Source: Cordia subcordata
Lineage: Eukaryota; Streptophyta; Magnoliopsida; Boraginales; Cordiaceae
Length of the DNA: 64,000 nucleotides
Reading direction: 5' to 3'
NCBI GenBank assembly: GCA_028554755.1
Contig: JAPTOF010000024.1
Coordinates: 5,905,001-5,969,000 of the forward strand
Shown: positions 22,701 to 33,950 of the stretch, one piece after another
How positions within the stretch are numbered: the stretch's first letter is position 1
Layout: each line of letters starts with the position of its first letter
Translations under genes and position numbers: made by a program
Notes under the pieces: model-generated
Database searches by the model: none
Told to the model about the DNA's origin: nothing
What the model saw: only the letters and a program-made list of their open reading frames with translations

Positions 22701-23660
22701 TGCCTGCCACCGAGGTAAACCCTAGAGGTCAATCTAGTTCTTCCTCTAATCCCTCTTACACCACTCATGCACAGGCGAAAGTAGTTATTACACTTAGGAG
22801 TGGTAGAGTCATTGGCAATGGGGTGAGAGAGAAGGAAAATTCAATGGAGTCTGCACTTAGTGTCCCTATAGAGCCTAGAGAGGTTAGAGACCATGAGAGA
22901 GAGGAAACCACTAGAGAGAGAGATGATAGTAGTACCTTTCCACGTAAGGAAGGGAAGCAATCCGTAGAATCTAGCGGTATTGTCCCTAGAGCACCTTTTC
23001 CAGCCGCACTAGAGAAGCCGGATCTATTGAAGACACTAGGATGAATAAGATCTTACAAAGACTTGAAAGACCTTAAGGTGAACCTTCCTCTAGTTGACGC
23101 TATTGTGTCTATTTCTGCTTACACGAAATTCTTCAAAGATCTATGCACACGAAAGTGAAACAATTCCCCCATGCTGAAAATAGTGAAGCTCACTGAAAAG
23201 GTGAATAGCATTTGCACTTCGGGCATCCTACCCAAGTTGAAAGATCCAGGAGCTTTCACTATTTCGTGTTGCATTAGAAAAAACCCGATTGGTCATGCTC
23301 TTTTAGATTTAGGGTCTAGCGTAAATATGATTCCCTACTCAGTCTACCAGCGTTTAGGTTTAGGGGAGTTATCTCCCACGTACGTTACTTTGCAGTTAGT
23401 TGATAGATTCTAGCGGAGGCCACGAGGTATAGTAGAGAATGTCATGGTTCAGGTTGGAGAGTTTATGTATCTAGTTGATTTCATTGTCTTAGATATGGAT
23501 TCTGGCCATGACACTAAGCACCCTACACCAGTTCTCTTAGGACGCCCCTTCTTAGCTACAGCTGATGTAGTCATTCATTGTAAGTTAGGGTTACTAGAGA
23601 TTAAGTTTGGGAATTTGAAGGCCACTATGAGAGTTGCAGAGCGAGTATAGGCATGGATGA
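22701..23660 (+). pseudogene. Athila-2 pol: aspartic protease, broken
   Basis: A linker (22,700-23,044) rich in Arg/Glu repeats precedes the domain. The domain has 'KVNSICTSG', 'GAFTISC' and the active-site motif LLDLGSSVNMIPYS, with DLGSS at 23,306-23,320, then a stop near 23,411. The frame from 23,444 continues with 'FIVLDMDSGHDTKHPTPVLLGRPFLATAD' split over its length, and 'IKFGNLKATM'. The DLGS form is usual for Athila. Function in the family is Gag-Pol processing. Confidence 0.92.
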
Positions 23661-24179
23661 TGAGGAGTGTTTTGCTGTTGATGTTATAGATCCGTTCATA
23701 GAGGAGCATGCCTGTGAGATGTTTGTTGAGGATGAGTTAGCTAAGCTTGAGGCCATTTTAGAGCAATTTGATTCTGAGTCATTTGTTAGCAAGTATGTAG
23801 CTTCCACATCCACTTCGTTGACTCTAGGCCCGAGAAATTGATTGAGGTTAGTGTTAGTCAGTCCAAGTGTCTTCCTTTAGAAGCGTCTAGTGATCCTCCT
23901 ACGGTTGAGTCTTCCCCATCTTTGGAGCTCAAACCCCTCCCTGAGCACTTGAAGTATGCATTCTGAGGACCTGCTGAGACCCTTCCTGTGATTATAGCAT
24001 TTGGTTTGTCAAGTGAGAATGAGGAGCGACTTCTAAAAGTCCTTAGAAGTCATAAGGAGGCTATAGGGTGGACGATTGGTGATTTAAAAGGTATAGACCC
24101 TTCGGTTTGTATGCATAGGATTCATCTAGAAGAAGGTGCGATACCTTCTCGTGAGATGCAAAGATGACTTAATCCACAT
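23661..24179 (+). pseudogene. Athila-2 protease-RT linker
   Basis: The frame 23,653-23,841 is an acidic linker ('DDEECFAVDVID'). It then shifts frame and continues to 'SSPSLELKPLPEHLKYAF'-like sequence ending in TGA near 23,964, then 'YKEAIGWTIGDLKGI..P..CMHRI' before RT. The linker matches that of Athila-1. Confidence 0.75.
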
Positions 24180-25885
24180 ATGAGTGAAGTTGTGAGAAAG
24201 GAGGTTATTAAGCTCTTAGATGCAGGTATCAATTCCCCTATCTCTGATAGTGAGTGGGTTAGTCCTCTTCAGATAGTACCGAAGAAGTCTGGGATCACGG
24301 TGGTAGAGAATAATAAGGGTGAACTAGTTCCTACGGGTATCCCTCCGGGTTGGAGAACGTGTAAAGACTATAGGAAGCTCAACTCTAGGACCAGAAAAGA
24401 TCACTTCCCATTACCCTTCCTCGATCAGATTCTAGATAGAGCAGCCGATCACGATTATTATTGTTTTTTAGATGGGTATTCGGGATACAATCAAATGCCC
24501 GTGTTTCCCCAAGACCAGGAGAAAACTACATTCACTTGCCTTTATGGTACATTTGCTTATAGGAGAATGCCGTTCGGTCTTTGCAATGCACCTGCCACTT
24601 TCAAAGGTGTATGATGGCCATCTTTAGTGATATAATTGAGAGGCACTTAGAGATTTTCATGGATGATTTCTCAGTCTTTGGTGTGAATTTTAATGAATGC
24701 CTAAGTCACCTGTCTTTAGTGCTAGACCGTTGTATTAAGATGAATCTTGTTCTAAGTTGGGAGAAATCACATTTTATGGTGCAGAGAGGAATAGTTTTAG
24801 GTCAAATAGTGTCTTCTGATGGTATCCAGGTTGACCTGGACAAATTAGAGCTTATAGAAAAGTTGCCCGTTCGTAAGAGTGTTAAGGATGTGAGATCTTT
24901 CCTTGGCCATGCAGGTTTCTATCGTAGGTTTATTAAGGATTTTAGCCAGATTGCTTGTCCATTGTCTAGGCTCTTAGCACAAGATGTTCCATTTGTGTTT
25001 GATGAAGGGTGCACTAGAGCTTTTGATAGGCTTAAATCCTTGCTTTCCTCTTCCCCTATCATCCAGCCGCCTAATTACAGTTTTCCTTTTGAGATCATGT
25101 GTAATGCATTAGATTTTGCCATAGGAGTTGTATTAGGTCAACATAAGGACAGGTTGCCTCATGTGATCTACTATGCTAGTAAGACTCTAGATGAGACTCA
25201 GAAAAATTACACCACTACTGAAAAAGAGCTTCTAGCATTAGTGTTCTCCCTTGATAAGTTTCGATCATACATTCTTGGGTCCAAGGTCATAGTTTACACC
25301 GATCATGTGGCCTTGAGGTATCTTTTGTCTAAGTGTGAATCTAAACCCTACTTAATTAGGTGGATGCTCCTTTTGCAGGAATTTGACATAGAGATTAGAG
25401 ATAAGAAGGGTAGTGAGAATTCAGTTGCTGATCATTTGTCCCGTCTTATGCATGAGTCCCTTAGTGATTCTATTCCCTTTCGTGAGTCTTTTCCAAATGA
25501 ACAATTGTTTGTTATCTCACATCACACACCATGGTATGCGTATGTAGTAAATTATCTTGTCACAGGTCAGTTGCCATCCCAGTGGGAGAAAAGAGAAAAG
25601 GATAGATTGTATTCACAGGTTAAGCATTTCTTTTGGGAGGATCCTTATCTCTTTAAGGTGTGTGCGGATCAGGTAATTCGTAGGTGTGTTCCGGAGAGTG
25701 AGTTTGAAAGCATTTTGAATATGTCTCACGGTGAGGCGTGTGGAGGTCACTTTGGAGGAAAGAAAACTGCAGCTAAAGTCTTACAAAGTGGATTCTTTTG
25801 GCCCACACTCTTTAGAGATGCCCAGGAATTTTGTAAAAAATGTGTTAGATGTCAAAATCTAGGTCCATTTCTAGGAGAAATATGA
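24180..25885 (+). pseudogene. Athila-2 pol: reverse transcriptase and RNase H, one frameshift
   Basis: The first frame (24,180-24,614) holds 'SEWVSPLQIVPKKSG', 'WRTCKDYRKLNSRTRKDHFP' and 'FLDGYSGYNQ' (first catalytic Asp), then '[15 protein letters not shown]'. A one-base deletion near 24,600 shifts to the second frame. That frame runs uninterrupted for 434 codons: '[10 protein letters not shown]' (Asp-Asp at 24,662-24,667), '[19 protein letters not shown]', the RNase H 'FAIGVVLGQ', '[20 protein letters not shown]', 'VYTDH', 'HLSRL', and the integrase HHCC finger '[14 protein letters not shown]' with 'CKKCVRCQ'. It is the best preserved pol in the window. Confidence 0.95.
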
Positions 25886-25906
25886 TGCCCCTTTTCCTCT
25901 ATTCTT

Positions 25907-26824
25907 GTGTGTGAACTTTTTGATGTTTGGAGAATTGATTTCATGGGTCCATTCCCACCTTCCTTTGGGCATCAATACATCTTAGTGGCTGTTGGCTATG
26001 TGTCCAAATTGGTTGAGGCGATTCTTACCCGAACCAATGACCACAAGGTTGTGGTGAAGTTCATTCGAGAGCACATCTTTTCTAGGTTTGGGGTACCACG
26101 AGTCTTGATTAGTGATGGAGGAAAACACTTTTGCCATAGGACACTTGAGGCTTTAGTTAGAAAATATTCAGTCGCTCATACGATTGCTACCCCGTATCAC
26201 CCTCAGACGAGTGGACAGGTTGAAATTTCAAATCGAGAGGTCAAGTCCATTTTAGAAAAAACAGCTAGGCCTGATAGGAAAGATTGGTCTTGTAGATTGA
26301 GTGATGCATTGTGGGCCTATCACACTGCATACAAGACCCCCATAGGTATGTCTCCATATAGGTTAGTGTATGGGAAGGCTTGCCATTTACCTGTCGAGTT
26401 AGAGCATAGAGCATATTGGGCAATTAAGGCTTTAAATTTTGACTTGTCTGTTGCAGGTGAGAAAAGGAAGTTGGACTTAGCTGAGCTAGAGGAGTTGAGA
26501 TATGAGGCGTACGAGAACGCCAAGCTTTATAAAGAGAGAATGAAAAAAATGCATGATAGGCATATCCTTAGGAAATCTTTCTCTTCTACTGACAGAGTTT
26601 GGTTGTTTAATTCTAGATTGAAGCTCTTTCCAGGTAAATTGAGAAGTCGGTGGGATGGTCCATACGAGGTTATTGAAGCCTACCCTTCTGGAGCAGTAAA
26701 GATTAAGGATTTGAAGGACGGACGAGTTTTGACTGTGAATGGGCAGCGCTTGAAGCATTTATTTGACCCGAGCATGGCTCGAGTGGAGTCCATCCAGCTT
26801 CAGGAGCCTTCGTATGACACTTGA
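25907..26824 (+). pseudogene. Athila-2 pol: integrase catalytic core and C-terminal domain
   Basis: A 305-codon open frame carries a complete D,D-35-E triad: Asp at 25,937 (RIDFMGPF), Asp at 26,114 (ISDGGKHF), and Glu at 26,222 (SGQVEISNR), with exactly 35 residues between the last two. The C-terminal part is '[20 protein letters not shown]', then '[20 protein letters not shown]', the GPY/F-like module that binds DNA or chromatin. The frame is separated from the upstream pol frame by a stop at 25,883-25,885. The ATG at 25,907 is not a natural start but an internal Met. Confidence 0.93.
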
Positions 26825-28370
26825 TGAATGGAGCTTGCCTGGCTGACGGCATGATTGTTAGTGCTACTAGGAGGCAACCTAGATTTTGGTAATTTCATTC
26901 TTTTCCTTTTGTTTTTAGGTATTTGTCTTTTTCTTTTTCTTTTAATAGCTAGAGCTTTGTTCCCATTCCTTACATTCCCCTTCTCCAATTTTGCATACAC
27001 CGTTGTTCTTATTTGTTAATGCCAATGCGGACTTGCACGGCAAATGTTTACTAATCTCGTGTGCTTTTTGAGTGTTTGTGTATTGATGAGAAATAGGTTA
27101 GTAGATGATTGGAATTTCATTGGCATTTATGAAGTCAAATGAACACAAGGCTGTATCTTTCCATCCTCGTGGCCTTATTTTTCTACCCTTTTCCACACTC
27201 CCCATGTATATACTTTATTGTTTGTTTGTTTGCATGGTTGATTGCTATTTGCTTGAGGACAAACAAAGTTTAGGTTTGGGGGTGTGGGAGTTCATTTTGT
27301 TTTTCATTTTTTACATAAAGGGTAGATTTGCATGATTTTGCTCCAAATGGTGAAAATTTTTTTCATTTTTTTTTCTGGTCACTTATCTCTCTGTTAAATG
27401 GAGTGTTGGCTTTTGTTGATTGACTTAATTGACTGGCGAAGTTGAGGTTGTATTGTGGGGAATGAATAGAATGGAGGGAGAACTAGGACTTGGAAGAGAA
27501 TATTTTTGAAAACTGTGAGGAGTGAACACTTCTAAGAATGCACCTTGTAGTTGGCCCACAACCTAGTTGGAAAAAATGCTTTTTAGAGGATTGTTGATGT
27601 GAATGTCCCCTTACTCGCTTGGTTCTTTTAGTGTACTGTAGCCCTTCTTTTTCTTTTAGTTATGTTGATGTTATGCATTGAGGAAAAAAAAAGAGTACAA
27701 AAATACAAAAAGAAAAAAAAATGGAAAAAAAATGAAAAAAAGAGTGAAAAATGAGAAAAAAAAGCCAAATGGCAAGAAAAAAATAAAGTATGTTGAATAA
27801 GTGCCAAAGGACACAATGTCAATTTGACACATGTTTAGTTCTCTCTCTTTGTTTTTCCGTTTGAAGTGGTTAGCGAAACTCGAGCTCGTATGCCCGAGGG
27901 GGGTTTCTTCCCCTAGTAACCTAAGCCTTAAGAGGCTGGGATGTACTGGTTGAAAGCTCGCTATACGGGGCCCCAATCACCGAGAACTCATTTCATTGTA
28001 TTGTGAATAAGGCTGTTACACTAATTGCAAGCCACTGTGATGGAATTCTCCATTTTCCTTGTATCTTTGGGCTAAGAGTATGTTGGGAGGCCACGTTAGT
28101 GATGGGGGCACGAAATATCAACATCTCGGGTGTGTGAGTTGGAATCCTAGGTTCATGGTGGCTCTAGCTACTTGGTAAGTTCCCGAGAGATGCGAGAACC
28201 CTTGTGATTGAGAGGAGGATCTAAAAAAGGCTTGGAGATCCTTTCTACAATAAGAATGACCCCTCATACTCCTTAGATTCGTCAAGATAGCAAGTCAATT
28301 TTTTTTTTCAACAATTTGAACATCATGATTTAGGCTTAGGAGTAGTCTTGCTTGGGGACAAGCAAGGAGA
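26825..28370 (+). other. Athila-2 3' noncoding region; no env
   Basis: About 1.5 kb with no sense ORF of recognisable type. Athila elements elsewhere often carry an env-like ORF here; this one does not. A strongly A-rich tract at about 27,680-27,785 corresponds to the T-rich tract in inverted Athila-1. The 'gcttgaggacaaacaaagtttaggtttggggg' block near 27,250-27,290 partly repeats the sequence just before the 3' LTR. Confidence 0.7.
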
Positions 28371-28384
28371 AGGTTTGGGGGTGT
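28371..28384 (+). other. Athila-2 polypurine tract
   Basis: AGGTTTGGGGGTGT ends directly at the 3' LTR and is preceded by 'aaggaga'. It is the plus-strand primer for reverse transcription. Confidence 0.85.
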
Positions 28385-28983
28385 TGATGTGGGGTTTTTG
28401 GAGCGTTAATTACATGATTTGAAGTGTGTTTGAGTGAGTATTTTGGTGCTAATTTTGTCTATTTCGAGTTTTTGAGTGCTCATTGATTCTCATTAAGTGT
28501 TTGTGTGTGGTGTGTCATTTTTTTTATTTTTTAATTTTATTTTCTTTTTTTTATTTATTTCTTTTCTTTAGTAATTCTGATTAATTAAGAATTAGGTAAT
28601 AAAATTAATTAGTAATTTGGTTTCAGTAGTTAAATTAAATTAGTAGTTAGGCTTAATTAAGATTCATTAAATAGGTTATGACATTATTAGGTTAGAATTT
28701 ATTTATTTAGTATAAGGATTTTTTTAGATTAATTAATAATTAGTTAGAATAATTATAGGTTAGTTATTTAGTTAAAAAAATAGAAGAAAAAAATAATAAT
28801 GACCATGTATATATTATACATTATATATTATATATATTATATTTTATATACTTTACATATAACATACACACACGCACGCACAACACACCTTATAAACTTA
28901 TATGTAATATACTATTATTATTATAATAATATATTCCAACCCCCAACCCCACTTCTTTGACCAAAAAGAAAACCTACACCCCA

Positions 28984-29029
<46 letters not shown>

Positions 29030-30266
29030 CAAGTAGAAAGCAAAAGGTGGGGGGGAGAGGAAGCAACAGCCACACAGAAAGGAGAAAATCTCAGCTTCTT
29101 TCTCAGGCCAAGAAAAAAAATTAGAAAAAAATAAAAAAATTCTAAAAAAAATATCTTTTGTTTTCTTTTTATTTTCTTTACTTTTTATCTTTATTTGGAT
29201 TTAATTTGGGGCTGTTTCTGCATGATTTTTGGGATTAATTTGGAGCAACTATTGGAAAAAAGTCTTGGAGAAAAAGACGGATTTGCGCAAAATTGAAATA
29301 GGAAGAGGTTCTAAGCTTGATATTTAATTTCTTGGACATGGAATTGATTTTTTTGAGATTAAATTTCAGTTTGATACTCTCTTTTAACATGTTGAGCTAA
29401 ATTTACTTAAGGGTTGATTACTATATCTATTATGGGTTAAAGATTGTAAGACTTGTTTTGGGACATTTTGATGGTTTGAATCCATGTTTTTTTTTTTTAA
29501 TTGTTTAAGGGTGATTGTTGGGCATGTCTATGTGTTTAATTAATTGCCTTAATTAGGAAACATGTATTACTATGTTCTTAATTTTTCAGATTCGCTTATA
29601 CGGTGTTGACTGATTGTGCTTGATTTTACAATTAGGTTTAATGTGTGGTCTTTCGGATGAAATAAAACTAATAGGTCACCCATTACACTTAGTTGAAATT
29701 AGGTGAATCAGGCCTTAGCTTGAAACACAGTTAATGGTTTAAATTCTAGGTTAGTGTATTAATCACGGCAATCTAGAAGTCTTAATCACTTAGCCCTAAA
29801 ACCCTAATTAATAAAGACAAGGCTATACTCTAAGTAGAATTCGCTTAGGGATAGAATTGTACCGAGAATTGGGGATAATACGGTTAGTGAATTTGGACCT
29901 CAAAAAGAAGCTATTAAAGCCATCAAAATACTCAAAGCAGGAATAAAATCTCAATCCCATAATGGAGTAGTAATCGCCCTAATCCGTCTCTATTGATTTA
30001 ATCACTCCCTCTCTAGTTGGTTGTCTTTTTATTGCACATATTAGTTTAGGTAGTTTAATTCTATCTTTAATTTAGAGTTCCCTTCAATTCAAAATTCAAA
30101 AAAAATTTCAAAAAAAAAATAATTTCGATTCTACTCGTAGTTAATCTAGGACACATAGGATTTAAAAACCATAGTTAGAGGCCTCCCTGAGGAGACGATA
30201 CCCGCACTCTTGCACACACTACACTACTTTTGATCCGTGCACTTGCGGGTTTTTAAAATAACATCA
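28385..30266 (+). repeat. Athila-2 3' LTR (1882 bp)
   Basis: TGATGTGGGG..AACATCA. It is collinear with 18,982-20,861 with scattered substitutions and small indels in A, T and TA runs. Confidence 0.95.
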
Positions 30267-30428
30267 ACTTTATTTAGGTTAGTGAAGTCCACACGGAGTC
30301 TCCACTTCCATTGGCCTTTTTGACCATTACCACATTGGCAACTCATGTCGTTTTTTTTGTTTCTTGAATTTGGCCTGCTTTTAGCCGTTTTTCCACTTGT
30401 TCATGGATTGCATGATTCTTCTCAGCAC
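30267..30428 (-). pseudogene. H1 pol: RT N-terminal segment between Athila-2 and the hAT element
   Basis: The minus-strand translation reads 'CRLFSAEKNHAIHEQVEK.L' and 'VANVVMVKKANG', ending in 'NLNK'. This is the canonical Tat RT start ('F..ER...I.EEV.KL', 'ANVV.V.K.NGKWR', 'NLNKACPKD'). The next residues, 'KD..PLP', continue on the other side of Athila-2 at 18,981. The preceding residues run across the hAT insertion at 36,318. Confidence 0.88.
30421..30428. other. hAT target-site duplication CTCAGCAC, left copy
   Basis: CTCAGCAC here is repeated exactly at 36,310-36,317. An 8-bp duplication is diagnostic for hAT elements. Confidence 0.95.
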
Positions 30429-30440
30429 TAGGACTGAGCA

Positions 30441-31920
30441 TATTTGGGTTTTTAACCGATAACCGAACCGAAATCGAACCAAATTAGCAATTAGGTTCGG
30501 TTATTTAGAATTTTCGTTCGGTTTCGATTCTAAAAAATTAAAAAATTCAGTTATCGGTTCGGTTTCGGTTAATAATCGAAATAACCGAAAAAAATGAAAC
30601 GATGTCGTTTTGGTAGTTTTATGATAAATTTATTTTATTTTATTACTTTATAACTTTAAAGTGTTAAAGGTTAAAAACAAAAAAAAATCATTTTTATATC
30701 AAAATATCTAATTCTTACTTCAGTTTCCTACTTTCATTTGCTTTCATCGTTGGTCTTTATTCTTACAGAAATAAGAACCCTAGTCCCCAATTTGCAAAAT
30801 CCCAAATCACTCCGTCAACCCTCAATTTCAAGCGCCACCCCTCTCCTCGACGCATTTGGCCAGTCAATCCCTTGTCCATCCCTCGACGCAACAATCTCTC
30901 GATTGCTCTCTTCGTCACGACCATCTCTTCTCGACGCCGTGAATCTCAGTCATCATCGGTCAACGGTCATCATCATCATCGGTTAGTTCAACTTCTTGTC
31001 TTCTTCATTTCTTCCAAAAGGCAGCTTCCCAAATACTGTAGAAGCATTAGCAACAAAGAGTGACCACCCTAATAATCTTGTACTACTCAGTAATCGTGAA
31101 TCTTGAGTCGTTGCTTTTGACACAATAGTAAGTGTAGGTGTTTTAACACCATGGGAAGATGTACTAGTAGGTTTAGTATTTGATCAATTAAAAACCATAA
31201 AAAGGAGCAAGACAAAAAGCGAAAATGTATTTTTATATATATAACAGTCATGTATGTATAATGTAATACATATATAATATTAAATGTATGAGGAAATATA
31301 ATATATATATATATATTTATTTATTTTGAGGAATACTAAAAGAGAAAGATGTAGTCATATAGATATAGAAAGCATTTACATGTAGCAGCTATATATATTA
31401 CCAAGCAAGGGAAACAATGAGATGGGTCCATTGTCATTTACATAAATTCAAAACATTTTCGTATGAGAAGAGAAGACAAAATCTGAGTGTGCCGCTTCTT
31501 TCACCATTGATTCTCTTTTGCATCACCCCTTTTTTTTCTTTTTGCTTTGTGTCTTAAAGTATATTAGATTCTTGCTCTTTGAGAAAACAATACAGTATGA
31601 CTGATCTAAGGCAGTACATGAATACTAACTATTGCATCATAAAAAAAAAAAGGCTAAGATTTATTAGTTTGCTTTGCTGTCCTGGTTCTATTTTAAACAT
31701 GCTTTAATATCCTAATTAATGTATTGTCGGATTAATGTGTTCTTTGATTCTTATTTTTGCCTTTTTCTCCCTAGGTCTTACAGCCTTCAAAACGGAATCA
31801 ATTGCTTCATCTTGCAATGTAAGTTTAATATCTCAAACTATTTAAGTTGCTATCATTTTGATTACTATATTTATTATATAATATTGCTAAATACTAAGTC
31901 TAAGTCTTTGTTTATACAAG
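30441..31920 (+). other. hAT 5' region, untranslated
   Basis: Subterminal CGGTT repeats lie to about 30,600, then presumed promoter and 5' leader. The ORFs at 30,738-31,063 are Ser/His-rich without a domain. AT repeats lie around 31,230-31,320. A 'cctag' plus pyrimidine tract ahead of 31,775 and an 'ACAAG|ATGGCG' junction at 31,921 are compatible with a leader intron, which is inference. Confidence 0.5.
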
Positions 31921-32355
31921 ATGGCGGATGATCGTGATATACGGATAAGTGAATCAATTGATCAAAGTGTTGATGTTGAGAATTCAGGCGAAGTATCTCA
32001 ACAACGATCCAAAAGAAAAGCAATGAAGGCAAGATCACATGTATCGGAGAACTATTCCAAATTCGAGAATGAGGCAGGTGAGAAAAAAGGTAAATGTCAT
32101 TATTGTGGTAATGTGTTTGCCAATGACCCTGCAAAGAATGGCATCACTCCCCTAAAAAAGCACTTGCTAATTTCCAAAAAGTATCCCCCTAATATGGAAT
32201 TTGGTGCACGTCAACAAGAATTAAATCTTATGCCAAAAGAGGAGGGGAAAGAGGCAACTTTAATGAATTGGAAATTTGATCAACAACGAAGTCGACAGGA
32301 TTTAGCTACTATGGTAATTGAAGATGAACTTACTTTTAGCATTGTTGAGGGTTGA
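31921..32355 (+). pseudogene. hAT transposase N-terminus with BED zinc finger
   Basis: The ATG at 31,921 opens a 144-codon frame. The N-terminus is acidic, followed by a basic nuclear-signal-like 'QQRSKRKAMKARS'. The BED finger follows: 'SHVSENYSKFE', 'GKCHYCGNVF', 'ITPLKKHLL'. Cys-x2-Cys and the His are present, but the final zinc ligand, normally Cys after 'HL', is Ser. The frame ends with TGA at 32,353-32,355, and the next conserved segment is read in another frame. BED fingers bind the transposon ends. Confidence 0.88.
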
Positions 32356-33950
32356 GGTTTTAGGAGGTTTATTTGTAATCTTCAGCCTAAGTTTTACATT
32401 CCATCAAGATAAATTGTGAGAAGAGATTGTTATCAATTTTATGAAAATGAGAGGGTTAAGTTGAAACAATTGTTGAAGAACTGCAGTAGGGGAGTGTGTC
32501 TAACCACTGATACATGGACTTCTGATCAATAAATTAACTACATGTGTCTTACTGCTCATTTTATTGATGATGAATGGGATTTACAAAAGAAAATTATAAA
32601 GTTTTGTCCCATTTTTTCTCATAAAGGTGAGTCTTTGGGAAAATCAATTGAGAAATGTTTACTTGAATGGGAATTGGATAGAATCTTCACTGTTAATGTT
32701 GATAATGCTAGCTCTAATGATGTGGCTATTTCATATTTGAAAAGGAAGATGATTAATTGGGGTACATGTATTGCTAATGGAAAATTTATGCATGTTAGAT
32801 GTGTTGCTCATATTCTTAACGTTATTGTTCAAGATGGGTTGAAAGATGTTAAAAGCTCAATTAGCTGTGTTAGAGCGACAAGATTTATTCGATGTTCCCC
32901 TGCTCATTTGAAAAAGTTTAAGGATTGTGCTGAAAAAGAAAAATTAGATACTAAGAAAGGGTAGTGTTTAGATGGAAGCACTAGATGGAACTCAACTTTT
33001 ACTATGTTGAAGGTTGCTTTACATTATGCACGAGCTTTTGAGAGATTTGATGAACATGATCCTTTTTATAGAGTAGATCTTTCGAGTATTGAAGCTGAAT
33101 GGGCTGGAGTCCCAGAACAAGAGGATTGGGATAATGTTAGGAGAATTGTTTCTTTCTTGGGATATTTCTTTGATCTAACATTAAAGGTGTCGAGAACTCA
33201 TTATGTGATAAGTAGTATTTTTTTTCATGACATTAGTAACCTTTATTTGGTTCTTAAAAAGTTGCAATTGAGTGATGACATTGGTTTGAGTGTGATGGCT
33301 ACCAAAATGAAAACAAAATTTGACAAGTATTGGGGAGACGTAGAGAAAATGAATATGACCATTTTCATTGCTATTATTCTTGATCCTTGATACAAGTTTG
33401 ATTATGTGGATTATGTCATCAATGAAATGCATGGAGCTAGCGGGAATGGTTTGGGAAGTAAGGTGAAAGATGTGTTGTTTGCTTTGTTTGAGGAATATAA
33501 ATCGAAAAATGTTGGCATTGGTGATGATGATTGTGAGGGCTCACAAAGACTTGCAGATGATGCTCAACCAAAAGACATTTTAGTTGATGATATAGTTGCA
33601 AGATATAGAAAGCACAAAAGTAGTTTTGGAGGCCCTGGTGCTAAATCTGAACTTGAGAAGTATTTGATAGAATTTCCTGAAGAGCATAAAAAGGGGTTTG
33701 ATATCTTGAAATGGTGGCGGATGAACTCAGGCAGATATCCTGTTCTCTTATTAATGGCTCGTGATGTGTTGGCAATACCAATTTCTACTGAGCTTGAGTT
33801 GGCCTTGTACAAGTGGACGTGTTCTTAGTCCTTTTAGGAGTTCTTTAACTCCTAAGATAGTCCAAGCTCTCATATGTGCTCAAGATTGGCTTTGATCATC
33901 GTCAGAGCTAATCAAGATTGAAGAAGATCTAGATGAGTTAGAAAAATTTG
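32356..33950 (+). pseudogene. hAT transposase catalytic region and dimerisation domain, broken
   Basis: 'CLTTDTWTSDQ' near 32,500 carries the first catalytic Asp, followed by a stop. The frame 32,542-32,964 contains 'FTVNVDNASSND' (second Asp) and 'HVRCVAHILN', then a stop. 'CLDGSTRWNSTF' is the RW motif. 33,004-33,390 and 33,406-33,828 continue with 'DP.YKF', 'ELEKYLIE' and 'FDILKWWRMNSGRYPVL', the C-terminal hAT dimerisation domain. The usual 'STVASESAFS' end is degraded. At least five stops, so no active transposase. Confidence 0.93.

Larger units (their letters stand above)
18982..30266 (+). mobile_element. Athila-2: complete Ty3/Gypsy Athila-lineage retrotransposon, 11.3 kb
   Basis: The order on the plus strand is LTR (18,982-20,861), PBS, gag, protease, RT, RNase H, integrase, spacer, PPT, LTR (28,385-30,266). 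The LTRs look about 95-97% identical by eye, so this is one of the younger insertions. It sits inside the H1 RT gene in the opposite orientation: H1 codons for the 'NLNK' and 'KD..PLP' motifs lie on either side. A perfect 5-bp duplication is not visible (ACATG left, ACTTT right). A 4-bp loss at the right edge would explain this. Gag and pol each carry frameshifts and stops. No env ORF. Confidence 0.95.

Noticed and set aside
24180..26824. Athila-2 pol as an intact autonomous gene
   Set aside because: A frameshift near 24,600 and a stop at 25,883 split it, and gag and protease are also broken.
27628..27976. Minus-strand ORFs rich in Phe
   Set aside because: Translation of the A-rich tract of Athila-2 on the wrong strand; low complexity.
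30738..31063. Two overlapping Ser/His-rich ORFs as a gene
   Set aside because: They lie in the hAT 5' region before the transposase start and have no domain; best read as leader DNA.
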